Origin: SMWC01 sp045561055
Lineage (GTDB): Bacteria; Pseudomonadota; Gammaproteobacteria; Steroidobacterales; Rariloculaceae
Assembly (NCBI GenBank): GCA_045561055.1
Contig: JBJKYL010000018.1
Coordinates: forward strand, 22,123-86,122
Length of the DNA: 64,000 bases
Direction of reading: 5' to 3'
The notes under the pieces are model-generated. The model ran no database searches. It was given only the letters and a program-made list of their open reading frames with translations, and was not told the origin of the DNA. The position numbers and the translations under genes were made by a program. Position 1 is the stretch's first letter, and each line of letters begins with the position of its first letter. Of the stretch, positions 27,480 through 36,644 are shown piece after piece.

Positions 27480-27505
27480 TAGCACTCGATTTGGCCGAGT
27501 GCTAA
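27479..27505 (+). promoter_or_regulatory. CIRCE operator (HrcA binding site)
   Basis: A perfect TTAGCACTC-N9-GAGTGCTAA inverted repeat, identical to the CIRCE consensus, sits between the groESL -10 and the groES gene. HrcA represses chaperone operons through this element. hrcA itself is not in the window. The palindrome sits at the expected transcription start and in the leader. Confidence 0.97.
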
Positions 27506-27571
27506 TGAAAACTACGGTAAAAGGCCATTTTTTTTAATTAAAATCATATATTTGGAGATGGAGAACCACCA

Positions 27572-27862
27572 ATGAATATTCGTCCCTTACATGATCGCGT
27601 CGTAATTAGGCGCACGGAGGAAGAAAAAACCTCCCCCGGGGGCATCGTTATTCCCGATTCTGCGACCGAAAAGCCTATCAAGGGTGAAGTTGTAGCAGTA
27701 GGCAATGGCAAGGTGCTAGATAACGGCGAGACTCGAGCCCTGGATCTGAAGGCAGGTGATAGAGTTCTATTCGGCAAGTACTCTGGTACAGAGGTCAAGG
27801 TCGATGGTGAAGAGCTGTTGGTCATGCGTGAAGACGACGTTATGGCGGTGATAGAGGGTTAA
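27572..27862 (+). CDS. groES: Co-chaperonin GroES
   Basis: 96 residues, heptameric lid of the GroEL chamber. Begins MNIRPLHDRVVIRR and contains the mobile-loop region (EEEKTSPGGIVIPDSATEK) that contacts GroEL. GGAG lies a few bases upstream of the ATG. First gene of a two-gene operon under CIRCE control. Confidence 0.98.
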   Translation: MNIRPLHDRVVIRRTEEEKTSPGGIVIPDSATEKPIKGEVVAVGNGKVLDNGETRALDLKAGDRVLFGKYSGTEVKVDGEELLVMREDDVMAVIEG

Positions 27863-27911
27863 CCTCCACACGCTTCGCAGATAGATAGAATAAGGAATTA
27901 GGGAGACTGAA

Positions 27912-29555
27912 ATGCCTAAAGAAGTGAAATTTTCTGATGACGCTCGCCAGCGGATGCTCCAGGGTGTCAATGTGCTAGCGAACGCCGTTAAGGTAACGCT
28001 TGGCCCGAAGGGGCGAAATGTCGTACTTGAGAAGAGTTTCGGAGCACCGACCGTCACGAAGGATGGCGTGTCCGTTGCCAAGGAAATCGACCTTGAGGAC
28101 AAGTTTGAGAATATGGGGGCTCAGATGCTCAAGGAAGTTGCTTCCCAGACATCTGATGCTGCCGGAGATGGTACGACGACAGCGACAATACTTGCTCAGG
28201 CTGTGCTGCGTGAAGGACTAAAGGGCGTCGCTGCCGGATTTAACCCGATGGATCTCAAGCGTGGGATCGATCAGGCATCCGGCGCTCTAACTGAGCAGCT
28301 GGAAAATTTGTCTCAGCCTTGCGAGGACGACAAATCAATCGCGCAGGTGGGTACTATTTCCGCAAACTCTGATACGGAGGTTGGCACCATCATTGCCGAC
28401 GCTATGGGTAAGGTAGGTAAGGAAGGAGTGATTACCGTTGAAGAGGGGTCAGGGCTCCAGAATGAGCTCGACGTTGTGGAAGGTATGCAGTTCGATCGCG
28501 GTTATCTGTCACCGTACTTCATCAACGATCAACAAAGTCAGTCAGTGCAGCTTGAGGATCCCTACGTTCTTATTCACGACAAGAAAATCTCGAATATTCG
28601 CGATCTCTTGCCGCTGCTTGAGGGTGTCGCGAAATCGAGTCGGCCATTGTTGATTATCTCTGAAGATGTGGAAGGCGAGGCTCTTGCAACTCTAGTGGTT
28701 AATAACATCCGGGGCATCGTCAAAGTTGCTGCGGTTAAAGCGCCAGGGTTCGGCGACCGCCGTAAGGCTATGCTGCAGGATATCGCAATTCTGACTGGGG
28801 GCCAGGTGATATCAGAAGAAGTTGGACTCTCTTTGGAGAAAGCTAGCCTAGAAGATCTCGGTTCGGCGAAGAAAATCCAGATCACTAAGGAAAATAGTAC
28901 TGTTATTGATGGATCAGGCAAGCCCGATGACATCAAGGGTCGTGTAGATCAGATTAATGCTGAAATAGAAGAGTCGAGCTCTGACTACGATCGCGAGAAG
29001 CTGCAGGAACGTGTAGCGAAGCTCGCTGGCGGGGTAGCCGTCATTAAGGTTGGCGCAGCGACAGAAATCGAGATGAAGGAGAAGAAGGCTCGAGTCGAAG
29101 ATGCGTTGCATGCAACACGGGCTGCGGTAGAAGAAGGTGTTGTCGCTGGTGGTGGAGTGGCCTTAATTCGGGCCGTCGCTGCGATTACCGATCTGGAGGG
29201 CGCCAACGACGATCAGAATGTGGGAATCAACATTCTACGCCGTGCTGTTGAGGAGCCTTTGCGTCAGATTGTTACTAACGCTGGTGGGGATGCGTCTGTC
29301 GTTCTGAACGCCATTGCTGAAGGTGAAGGTAACTACGGCTTTAATGCAGCTGTGGATGAGTACGGTGATATGGTTGAGTTCGGAATTATCGATCCGACCA
29401 AGGTCACGCGTTTGGCTCTGCAAAACGCAGCGTCGGTATCGGGGTTGCTTTTGACAACCGAGGCTATGATTGCCGAAGCACCTAAGGAAGAAGCGGCGGC
29501 TCCGGCCATGCCACCTGATATGGGAGGTATGGGAGGTATGGGAGGCATGATGTAA
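27912..29555 (+). CDS. groEL: Chaperonin GroEL
   Basis: 547 residues, the 60-kDa chaperonin that folds proteins with ATP. Equatorial ATP site (TLGPKGRNVVLE, DGTTTATILAQ), intermediate and apical domains, and the flexible GGM-repeat tail (MGGMGGMGGMM) are all present. 49 bp after groES, single copy in this window. A strong terminator follows. Confidence 0.98.
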   Translation: MPKEVKFSDDARQRMLQGVNVLANAVKVTLGPKGRNVVLEKSFGAPTVTKDGVSVAKEIDLEDKFENMGAQMLKEVASQTSDAAGDGTTTATILAQAVLREGLKGVAAGFNPMDLKRGIDQASGALTEQLENLSQPCEDDKSIAQVGTISANSDTEVGTIIADAMGKVGKEGVITVEEGSGLQNELDVVEGMQFDRGYLSPYFINDQQSQSVQLEDPYVLIHDKKISNIRDLLPLLEGVAKSSRPLLIISEDVEGEALATLVVNNIRGIVKVAAVKAPGFGDRRKAMLQDIAILTGGQVISEEVGLSLEKASLEDLGSAKKIQITKENSTVIDGSGKPDDIKGRVDQINAEIEESSSDYDREKLQERVAKLAGGVAVIKVGAATEIEMKEKKARVEDALHATRAAVEEGVVAGGGVALIRAVAAITDLEGANDDQNVGINILRRAVEEPLRQIVTNAGGDASVVLNAIAEGEGNYGFNAAVDEYGDMVEFGIIDPTKVTRLALQNAASVSGLLLTTEAMIAEAPKEEAAAPAMPPDMGGMGGMGGMM

Positions 29556-29586
29556 GTTACGTCGGATGCTCCTTATCTAAGCTTTG

Positions 29587-29613
29587 AAGCCCCGCCTTGT
29601 GCGGGGCTTTTTG
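29587..29613 (+). terminator. Rho-independent terminator of groESL
   Basis: A 9-bp perfect stem, AAGCCCCGC/GCGGGGCTT, with a 5-nt loop and a following T-run, 31 bp past the groEL stop. Confidence 0.95.
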
Positions 29614-29832
29614 CGTTAGGTTTCGGACAATTGTTCAATCGCAACTCATCGGTCGCGCCGCCAAGCGCACTTGGGATACTAAAATTGGCCGTTTATCTAG
29701 GCAACGTTCGTCCGCTTTATGAGCTTGAGATAAACGATAACAGCACTAAAGGCTGAGGGATGGACAAGCCTGTACCAACTCGATATGAACGATGTATTTG
29801 CCGGGTAAGCCTAGATACGAGATAGTATAATT

Positions 29833-30084
29833 GTGTGGTTTCTTGAATGTAGAGATGAATGGGTGCGAACACGACACGGTAGGGTAGAGCAGGAATTGGT
29901 CGTCGCGAATGCGGAGAATCTCTATCGTATAGAATCCGACGATTTGCCGTTGCATTGTCCGCTGCCCGGCATGTATCTATGGAATTCTCATCCGAAGGTT
30001 TATCTGCCGATCGAAGGGAGCGGGGAGACGAAGTGTCCGTATTGTGGGGCTAGCTACCAACTGATAGCTGCTGCGTCGCAGTGA
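29833..30084 (+). CDS. Zinc-finger (zf-CHCC type) small protein
   Basis: 83 residues as drawn. The conserved part runs from about residue 36: DLPLHCPLPG, LWNSHPKVYLPI, CPYCGASYQL. The presumed zinc ligands are C42, H53, C68 and C71, as in the zf-CHCC family related to a mitochondrial complex I subunit. The N-terminal ~23 residues are doubtful. A consensus TATAAT lies at 29826-29831, so a transcript would begin inside the drawn gene, and a GTG at 29863 is a better start. Function in bacteria unknown. The glycosyltransferase gene follows by 7 bp. Confidence 0.75.
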   Translation: MWFLECRDEWVRTRHGRVEQELVVANAENLYRIESDDLPLHCPLPGMYLWNSHPKVYLPIEGSGETKCPYCGASYQLIAAASQ

Positions 30085-30091
30085 TCCCGCG

Positions 30092-31171
30092 GTGGATATT
30101 ACCGATAGCGTTGGTGTTTTGCAGCACATCAATCTTGGCCGCGACTACCGTGGTGGTGAGCGTCAGACGGAAATTCTAATTCGTGGTCTTTCAGACTACC
30201 TTCCACAACAACAGTTGATCGCGCGCCGCGGAACACCTCTCCACGCGCGGCTTGAGAATACGGTTGGAATAGAGGTTATTCCAGTGGATGGGCGGCGTGA
30301 AGCCTTGGCGATGACTGCCGGAGCGGCGTTGTTACATGCACATGAGACAAAAGCCGCGCAGGTTTCGTTTCTCAGGCATCTATTATCGGGAACGCCCTAC
30401 CTGATAACGAGGCGAGTAGACAATCGGCCCAGATCGGATCCGTTTACCCGATTGATGTATCGGCGCGCAGGCAAGGTTGTCGTTATATCTAAAATAATTC
30501 GCGAGATACTCGTCAAAACTGAGCCGCTTGTTAGCACTCAGCGGATTCCCGATGCGGTTAGCAACCTCCCATCCGACGTGGCATGGGCGTGTCGGTTTCG
30601 TAAGACGCTTGAAGGGAAATTCATAGTTGGTCAAGTAGCGGCGCTCGACGATAGCCACAAGGGCCAGCTTACAGTACTGAAAGCGGCTCGAAGCCTCGCT
30701 GAATCTTACCCAGACATTCATTTTGTGCTCGTGGGTAGTGGATGCGACGAAACGCGAATCAGGGATGCTGGGAAGGATCTCGATAACCTCAGTTTCACCG
30801 GATGGGTTGACAATGTCGGTGACTATCTTGCGGCGTTTGATTTATTCATCTTACCGTCATTAAAAGAAGGACTCGGCTCGATTTTGCTTGATGCTATGCA
30901 GTTCGGGCTACCTATCGTTGCGAGCGAAGTTGGTGGGATTCCAGACATAATCAAAGATTCGGAAAATGGTTCGCTAGTCTCGCCGGGAGATCCAGGAGCT
31001 CTACTAGACGCAATTGTTTGCCTGTATAAAGACGAGAAGAAGCGCAATGCTATGTCTGCCGTTGCTTTAAAAAGAGCGGAATGTTTTCGACCAGAATTGA
31101 TGGTCGAGCGATACTGGCAGCTCTATAAAAAGATTCTTCCGAGTTTTTCAGAGATAGAGGTAAGCGCATGA
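30092..31171 (+). CDS. Glycosyltransferase family 4, probably LPS core
   Basis: 359 residues with a GT-B fold. The N-terminal acceptor half has HINLGRDYRGGERQ (glycine-rich loop after the first strand). The C-terminal nucleotide-sugar half has VGQVAALDDSHKGQ, FVLVGSGCDE and KEGLGSILLDAMQFGLPIV. In the last, the usual EX7E motif reads E-X7-D, a conservative change. It starts with GTG and its stop overlaps the hldD start as ATGA. The neighbours (heptose epimerase, heptosyltransferase, Kdo kinase) suggest a core-oligosaccharide sugar transferase; the sugar is not known. Confidence 0.85.
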   Translation: MDITDSVGVLQHINLGRDYRGGERQTEILIRGLSDYLPQQQLIARRGTPLHARLENTVGIEVIPVDGRREALAMTAGAALLHAHETKAAQVSFLRHLLSGTPYLITRRVDNRPRSDPFTRLMYRRAGKVVVISKIIREILVKTEPLVSTQRIPDAVSNLPSDVAWACRFRKTLEGKFIVGQVAALDDSHKGQLTVLKAARSLAESYPDIHFVLVGSGCDETRIRDAGKDLDNLSFTGWVDNVGDYLAAFDLFILPSLKEGLGSILLDAMQFGLPIVASEVGGIPDIIKDSENGSLVSPGDPGALLDAIVCLYKDEKKRNAMSAVALKRAECFRPELMVERYWQLYKKILPSFSEIEVSA

Positions 31172-32112
31172 TTATTGTGACCGGAGGAGCTGGATTCATC
31201 GGTAGCAATCTAGTCCGCGCTTTGAACAGCCGTGGTGAGCAAGACATCCTAGTCGTTGATGATTTAACTAACGGACATAAGTTTGCAAATCTCGTTGACT
31301 GTCAGATTGCTGATTACTGGGATATGGATGTGTTTCAGCAGCGGATGAAAACCGGTTTGTCTATTGAGCCCGATTGCATTTTTCACCAGGGGGCGTGTTC
31401 TGATACGACAGAGTGGAATGGCCGCTATATGATGGAGACGAACTATCAGTACTCGGTCGAGTTGCTGGACTATTGTCTCGCGAATGATGTTCCGCTTATT
31501 TATGCGTCGTCAGCTGCAGTATATGGTGCTAACAAGAAATTCAAGGAACAACGGCAGTTCGAGCAGCCACTAAACGTATACGGCTATTCGAAGCTCCTCT
31601 TCGATCAGTACGTGAGACGTAGGCTAGCCAGTGCGAAAACGCAGGTTGTCGGTCTACGGTATTTTAATGTTTTCGGACCAGGAGAAGCACATAAAGGGGC
31701 TATGGCGAGCATCGTGTGGCATCTTAACCGGCAAATTACCCAAGGAGCCAAAGCCAGACTTTTCGAGGGTAGTAGCGGATGTGCGGCGGGTGAGCAATCG
31801 CGTGACTTTATATATGTTGACGATATAGTGGCCGTGAATCTCTGGTTTATGGAGCATCCGGCCCATGCAGGAATTTTCAATATCGGTACCGGAAAGGCGT
31901 CAACCTTCAACGAAATGGCTAACGCCGTTATAGGCTGGCATGGGAAAGGAGAGATCACCTATATTCCGTTTCCCGAAGAGCTCAAGGATAGCTATCAAAG
32001 CTTTACTGAAGCAGATATCAGTAAACTTAGGGACGTCGGTTATGGAGCCGCATTCGTTGATCCCTCTAGTGGAGTTAGAGCGTATCTAGACCGTCTAGAC
32101 GAGATTAAGTGA
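31168..32112 (+). CDS. hldD: ADP-L-glycero-D-manno-heptose 6-epimerase
   Basis: Makes the activated heptose for the LPS inner core. 314 residues, extended short-chain dehydrogenase fold. NADP-binding GGAGFIGSN (residues 6-14), catalytic serine at S115/S116 in YASSAAVYG, and the YxxxK pair Y138-K142 are all visible. Overlaps both neighbours by 4 bp, so the three genes are tightly coupled. Confidence 0.96.
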   Translation: MIIVTGGAGFIGSNLVRALNSRGEQDILVVDDLTNGHKFANLVDCQIADYWDMDVFQQRMKTGLSIEPDCIFHQGACSDTTEWNGRYMMETNYQYSVELLDYCLANDVPLIYASSAAVYGANKKFKEQRQFEQPLNVYGYSKLLFDQYVRRRLASAKTQVVGLRYFNVFGPGEAHKGAMASIVWHLNRQITQGAKARLFEGSSGCAAGEQSRDFIYVDDIVAVNLWFMEHPAHAGIFNIGTGKASTFNEMANAVIGWHGKGEITYIPFPEELKDSYQSFTEADISKLRDVGYGAAFVDPSSGVRAYLDRLDEIK

Positions 32113-33161
32113 GCGGGCAAGAGAAGATCCTAATTGTTGGTCCGTCCTGGGTTGGCGACATGATCATGGCGCAATCGCTATATAAACTGCTAGCGAGACG
32201 TAAACCGGAGGCCGCACTTCACGTTCTTGCGCCCGCGTGGTCGAAACCAGTACTTGAGCTGATGCCTGAAGTCAGTTGCGCCATCGAGCAGCCTATCGGT
32301 CATGGTAAGCTCAATTTCTCTCTTCGCCGAGAACTAGGCTACCGCCTTAGGTCAGAGCGATATTCTCAGGCGATTGTACTACCTCGGTCGTTCAAGTCCG
32401 CGTTAGTGCCTTACTTCGCATCGATTCCCGTACGTACCGGTTTTCGCGGGGAGTGGCGCTATGGTGTTCTCAATGACCGTCGTCCGTTCAGTGCTGAGGT
32501 GCTCGATAAGACTGTTAAACGATTTGTGGTATTGGGGCTCGACCGAGAAGAAACTGACCTGCCTGAGATTGATGTACCTACTCTGCAAGTTAGCGAGAAG
32601 AGCCGTCTCCAGACGCTCGCCCGATTCGATCTGGAAATTGGCGCTAATAACGTTGCTATAATGCCCGGGGCCGAGTACGGATCGGCGAAACGCTGGCCAC
32701 TAAGTAAGTTCACAGACCTCGCCGCCCGTCTAGTCGGGGTAGGGGTAGCCGTTAGGATATTGGGATCCGCAAGCGAACGGGCATTAGGCAATTCGATTGT
32801 TGCATCGATAGATAAGTCGCGCGTGCGAAATCTCTGCGGCGAGACTAGCCTGGCCGAGGTCGCGGATTTATTGAGTGCAGCGACTGTCGCGGTTGGTAAC
32901 GACTCAGGGTTGATGCACATGGCCGCAGCTGTCCAGACACACGTCGTCGCTCTTTTCGGATCGTCCTCACCGAGCTTTACTCCCCCTTTGACCGCAACGA
33001 AGAAAGTTTTTTATCTGAAGCTAGATTGTAGCCCATGCTTTCAGCGACAGTGTCCCTTGGGTCATTTCCGCTGCATGCGGGATATTTCCGTTGACGCTGT
33101 TTCCAGCGCGGTTGTGACTGCGCTCGGTGGATTGCATGGTGCTGGTAGCAGCACGGTATGA
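32109..33161 (+). CDS. waaF: ADP-heptose:LPS heptosyltransferase II
   Basis: Adds the second heptose to the LPS inner core. 350 residues, GT9 family. N-terminal ILIVGPSWVGDMIMAQSLY, donor-site segment MPGAEYGSAKRWP, and GNDSGLMHMAAA are characteristic. GTG start overlapping the hldD TGA (GTGA). The C-terminal end contains a cysteine cluster (CSPCFQRQCPLGHFRC) also seen in WaaF proteins. Confidence 0.94.
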   Translation: MSGQEKILIVGPSWVGDMIMAQSLYKLLARRKPEAALHVLAPAWSKPVLELMPEVSCAIEQPIGHGKLNFSLRRELGYRLRSERYSQAIVLPRSFKSALVPYFASIPVRTGFRGEWRYGVLNDRRPFSAEVLDKTVKRFVVLGLDREETDLPEIDVPTLQVSEKSRLQTLARFDLEIGANNVAIMPGAEYGSAKRWPLSKFTDLAARLVGVGVAVRILGSASERALGNSIVASIDKSRVRNLCGETSLAEVADLLSAATVAVGNDSGLMHMAAAVQTHVVALFGSSSPSFTPPLTATKKVFYLKLDCSPCFQRQCPLGHFRCMRDISVDAVSSAVVTALGGLHGAGSSTV

Positions 33162-33942
33162 GTATCCTGACTTCGATCGGCTGTTTCCAACGCTGTTATA
33201 CCTGATAGTGCTAGTATTTCCGGTAGTGTTAGATGCTAAGTTGAATTGGCAAGGCAACAGCGTCGTTTTATACGATGCCTGCCGCGTTGCTTGTGTAACC
33301 GATGCGTTATTCGATGAGACCCACTGGCGCTCAACTGGTCAAGTTGTCGGTGAAGCTATGGGACGCGGATCGGTTCTCTTCGTTCGCCACGATGATAGTA
33401 CTTGGGTTCTACGCCATTATCGCAGAGGTGGGTTTGTTAGACATTTCATCAGGGACCGGTATGTATGGCAAGGTCTAGAGCGCACGCGAGCGTTTCGAGA
33501 GTGGCGCCTTTTGTCGAAGTTATGCAATCTAGATCTGCCAGTTCCAACGCCTATTGCAGCTCGCGTCCGCCGCTCTGGAATTGGCTATACCGCAGACATT
33601 ATCACCGAGCATATTGATAATACGTCTTCACTAGAAGACATAATTAATGGTGTCGGCGTGTCCTTAGATAACTGGGGACGGATAGGTAGTACGCTACGGC
33701 AGTTTCACGATCTTGGCGTAGATCATTCGGACTTGAATGCGCGCAATATCCTTTTGGATAACAATCATCAGGTCTATCTCGTCGATTTTGATAAAGGGAA
33801 GATCAGGGGCTCTGGCGCATGGCGGGACCGCAACCTTAGGCGACTCAAACGCTCGTTGCAGAAAGTAGCATTAGAAACAGGGACGAGTTTCAACACGAAT
33901 GGCTGGCAGGCGCTCAAACGGAGCTATCAGTCCATGCGGTAG
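33127..33942 (+). CDS. kdkA: 3-deoxy-D-manno-octulosonic acid kinase (KdkA type)
   Basis: Phosphorylates the inner Kdo residue of LPS. The region from about base 33240 matches H. influenzae KdkA: GRGSVLFVRHDD, VLRHYRRGGFVRHFIRDRY, catalytic loop HSDLNARNILLD, and metal-binding LVDFDKGKI. As drawn the first 38 residues overlap waaF and look unlike the family. A GTG at 33226 or TTG at 33241 is a more likely start, though neither has a good Shine-Dalgarno. It converges on the first acyltransferase gene with a 16-bp 3' overlap. Confidence 0.85.
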   Translation: MDCMVLVAARYEYPDFDRLFPTLLYLIVLVFPVVLDAKLNWQGNSVVLYDACRVACVTDALFDETHWRSTGQVVGEAMGRGSVLFVRHDDSTWVLRHYRRGGFVRHFIRDRYVWQGLERTRAFREWRLLSKLCNLDLPVPTPIAARVRRSGIGYTADIITEHIDNTSSLEDIINGVGVSLDNWGRIGSTLRQFHDLGVDHSDLNARNILLDNNHQVYLVDFDKGKIRGSGAWRDRNLRRLKRSLQKVALETGTSFNTNGWQALKRSYQSMR

Positions 33943-34862
33943 ACATCGGCGTATTCTGCTGGCCGGCCCTTAAAGCGACGGTATGTCCAGATGTATTGCT
34001 CTGGGGCGAGCCGGATATAGTCCTCCAACTGTGAAACTAAGCGTCGCGTATCGACTATTGGATCATCGCTTGGAAAACTTTCCATTGGTGGTGCGATGTT
34101 TACGACATACCCAGAGTCATCGGGTAGGCGGCGAAAAAAATAAGGTAATACGGTAGCGCCACTTAGTTTCGCTAACCGGCTGGCCGCGGTTGTAGTAAGT
34201 GCAGGTTCTCCAAAAAACGGTAGCAGTACATTGTTGCTCTCGACCTGAGCATGGTCGGAAAGATAGACAAACATTGCATTTTCTCGAAGGGCTCTTACTA
34301 ATCCGCGAATGTTGTTGCTTGGTAGCAGGTTCTGCAGACTACGGTTGCGCCCACGTCGTGCGAGGATGCCAAGCATTTCGTTTTTCACGGGCCTATACAT
34401 TCCTCCTCCAGAAGAGAATAGATCCTCGAGAATTGCGACCCCTACCTCAAGACATGTGAAGTGCCCAACGAACAAAAGAATTCCTTTTTCGCGCTGTTTC
34501 GCTGCCTCTAGATTTTCCCGGCCTTCCACATGAATAAGTCTACGTAGCCGCCCTATAGGTGCAAACCAACCTATAGCCATTTCTGCCACCGAGGCGCCTA
34601 GCGCTTCGAAATGTCGCGTGAGTAGCAGATCTCTTTCGTTATTGGTTAGTTCTGGGAAACAAATTTCAAGATTACGTGCTGCGCTGTGCGAACTTTTGCG
34701 CATAAGCGGCTTAAGGATTCGTCCGAAACGTTTGCCGATACTAATCTGCCAACGGAAAGGCAGGAAGACGGAGCTGCGAAGCCAGAGTAATAAAACCCAT
34801 ACGGGCCAGTAGCGCGGCGCCCAGAACCTATCTAACGACAGGTCATCGTGCTTGGGGTTCAT
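33927..34862 (-). CDS. lpxL: Lipid A lauroyl/myristoyl acyltransferase, LpxL/LpxM type (copy 1)
   Basis: 311 residues with one N-terminal membrane helix. The acyltransferase catalytic motif H-X4-E is H134-E139 in FVGHFTCLEV. Other family landmarks: RHFEALG, YRPVKNEMLG, and a closing IWTYRRFKGRPAEY. Adds secondary acyl chains to lipid A. Whether this copy is the LpxL or the LpxM step cannot be told by eye. Lies 23 bp downstream of a paralogue on the same strand. Confidence 0.88.
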   Translation of the reverse strand: MNPKHDDLSLDRFWAPRYWPVWVLLLWLRSSVFLPFRWQISIGKRFGRILKPLMRKSSHSAARNLEICFPELTNNERDLLLTRHFEALGASVAEMAIGWFAPIGRLRRLIHVEGRENLEAAKQREKGILLFVGHFTCLEVGVAILEDLFSSGGGMYRPVKNEMLGILARRGRNRSLQNLLPSNNIRGLVRALRENAMFVYLSDHAQVESNNVLLPFFGEPALTTTAASRLAKLSGATVLPYFFRRLPDDSGYVVNIAPPMESFPSDDPIVDTRRLVSQLEDYIRLAPEQYIWTYRRFKGRPAEYADVYRMD

Positions 34863-34885
34863 GTTAAAATTTTTCCGTTGACCAC

Positions 34886-35833
34886 TCAGGTGGGACGCCC
34901 CTCTTTTTTATAGATATCTGGATGCGGTTCGGGCCTTCCCTTGAAGCGCCGATGTATCCAGAAATATTGTTCTGGACATTGATGGAGATAGTTTTCGAGC
35001 TCATTCATCAGCCGGCGCGTATCCTCTACCATATCCTCGCTGGGAAAGTTTTCTAGCGGTTTACCGATATCCAGGATGTACCCTAAATCATCAGGAAGTC
35101 GGCGCCCGAAGTAGGTGAGAACAGTAGCACCACTAAGTTTCGCGAGTCGACTGGTAGCAGTATTCGTCATGGCAGGCACATTAAAAAATGGGACAAGCGC
35201 GCTGTATTTGTGCTGGTAGCTTTGGTCGGCGGCGTACCAGACGACGGAATTACGGGACAGACTTGTGATCATAGACCTAATACTGTCTTTCTGAAACAGC
35301 TCCTTAATGGTGCGTTTCCGGCCTCGTGTCATAATCACATTCACCATATCGTTTTTTTGCGCTCGGTACATTGCGGAGATATGAGGGCAAAGTTTTTCGA
35401 GCGCCGGAAAAAAGAACTCGAAAGTTGTTAAATGTGCGCTGAAAAGAATTACTCCGTTTCCCTTGGCTAGAGCATCATTTAGATGTTCTGCTCCGTTGAC
35501 CTGAATCAAGTCGCATATAGTTTCCTTGGAACCGAACCACGCTAGTGACATCTCCGTGATAGAAAGTCCAAGTGCTTCGAAATGACGGCGTCGCAAGGTA
35601 TCTCTCTCATCGTCTGATAGGTCAGGGAAGCAAGCGGTTAGATTACGTGTCACGATGTGTCGCTTCGGATACAGCAAAAGGTGTAAAAGGCGTCCCAGCC
35701 TTCTTCCTAACCAGACCTGCCAGACGAAAGGGAGTAGTACGGTTGCCCGCATCCACCCATACGCAAGCCAGGTAAACCAGTATCGCGGTTTGTAAAACTT
35801 CAGTAATGAACAATTCTCTATGGTTTCCATCAT
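34886..35833 (-). CDS. lpxL: Lipid A acyltransferase, LpxL/LpxM type (copy 2)
   Basis: 315 residues, colinear with copy 1 from the first helix to the C-terminal WIHRRFKGRPEPHPDIY. Catalytic H134-E139 in FSAHLTTFEF is at exactly the same residue numbers as in copy 1, so the pair arose by tandem duplication or is an old adjacent pair. The two would supply both secondary acylations of lipid A. Probably transcribed together, copy 2 first. Confidence 0.88.
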   Translation of the reverse strand: MMETIENCSLLKFYKPRYWFTWLAYGWMRATVLLPFVWQVWLGRRLGRLLHLLLYPKRHIVTRNLTACFPDLSDDERDTLRRRHFEALGLSITEMSLAWFGSKETICDLIQVNGAEHLNDALAKGNGVILFSAHLTTFEFFFPALEKLCPHISAMYRAQKNDMVNVIMTRGRKRTIKELFQKDSIRSMITSLSRNSVVWYAADQSYQHKYSALVPFFNVPAMTNTATSRLAKLSGATVLTYFGRRLPDDLGYILDIGKPLENFPSEDMVEDTRRLMNELENYLHQCPEQYFWIHRRFKGRPEPHPDIYKKEGRPT

Positions 35834-35909
35834 CTATCGGTTAATAATTTTTCACGTCTCGTTAGTCGGAAGAGTTACCAATCACAGTCTTACAAACCCA
35901 CTTATTTCC

Positions 35910-36644
35910 TACGATCGTCGATCAGCTCGCTGATGTTTCGGACGCAAATGTTCCAGAGTCGGTCGCGGAATGAAGAAATTACCTTGGTTCTTGCCCCTGC
36001 CGGATTATACCTATCGTTAGATATAGGTATTCTTGTGGTTGCTGAATTTATCCCTGAATACGAGTATGTAGATTTCCTATTCGTAATGAAGTCCGAGAGA
36101 AATTTCTACCTCCGATAGAAGGGATCCTGATTTGATACCGTTAGAGAAGGTTTCGGAGCTAATTAAAGAGTCCTTAATCAGAGAGAAAACTGATATTGCG
36201 ATCGCTGAAGCTCAGCAAACGGCGATGGATCGATTGCGAGAAGGCGTCTCAGTGTCTGCTGTTGCCGATGAATTTGGTTTGCGTTGGTCTTCATATGTGA
36301 TGGTGAGAAGAACTACTGATCAGGAAATACCTCAGGAAGTTCTGATTCTCGCATTTCAATTGCCTCGCCCTGAGGATTGAGAAAAATCGATTGGAGATGT
36401 AGTGATTAGCGATGGTCGGGCGATAGTAACGGTGACTCGAGCTCTAGATGGCGACCTCAAAACACTATCAGACGAAGAAGTAAGTAACACTCCGAAAGAC
36501 TGGAGTAAGTTGCCAGAAGTCAAAGTCTCTAAGTCTGAGCTTCAAGCCCATCAAGAATTTATCGACTTTATCGATGAAAAGAACTCAGAGCCTTCTATTT
36601 GGAGTTCTTTAGCAATCCCGACTAATTGCCTTCTGTCTCTATAA
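35910..36644 (+). pseudogene. ppiD: Decayed C-terminal fragment of a PpiD-type periplasmic chaperone gene
   Basis: Several plus-strand pieces read like the C-terminal third of PpiD in order. QLADVSDANVPESVAE comes first near 35920, then a frame shift, then FLFVMKSERNFYLR near 36075-36115. Another shift leads to RRDPDLIPLEKVSELIKESL from about 36117. REGVSVSAVADEFGLRW and LILAFQLPRPED follow, then a TGA at 36378-36380 (a glycine GGA codon would fit). The same frame continues EKSIGDVVISDGRAIV to a tail containing ELQAHQEFIDFI. The N-terminal anchor and parvulin domain are absent. At least two frameshifts plus one stop mark it as dead. The stop at 36644 overlaps the nhaB stop. Identity rests on my recall of PpiD C-termini. 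Confidence 0.6.

Noticed and set aside
29760..29823. 21-codon ORF upstream of the zinc-finger gene
   Set aside because: Has AGGG close to the ATG but is too short and too near it to judge, with no recognisable sequence.
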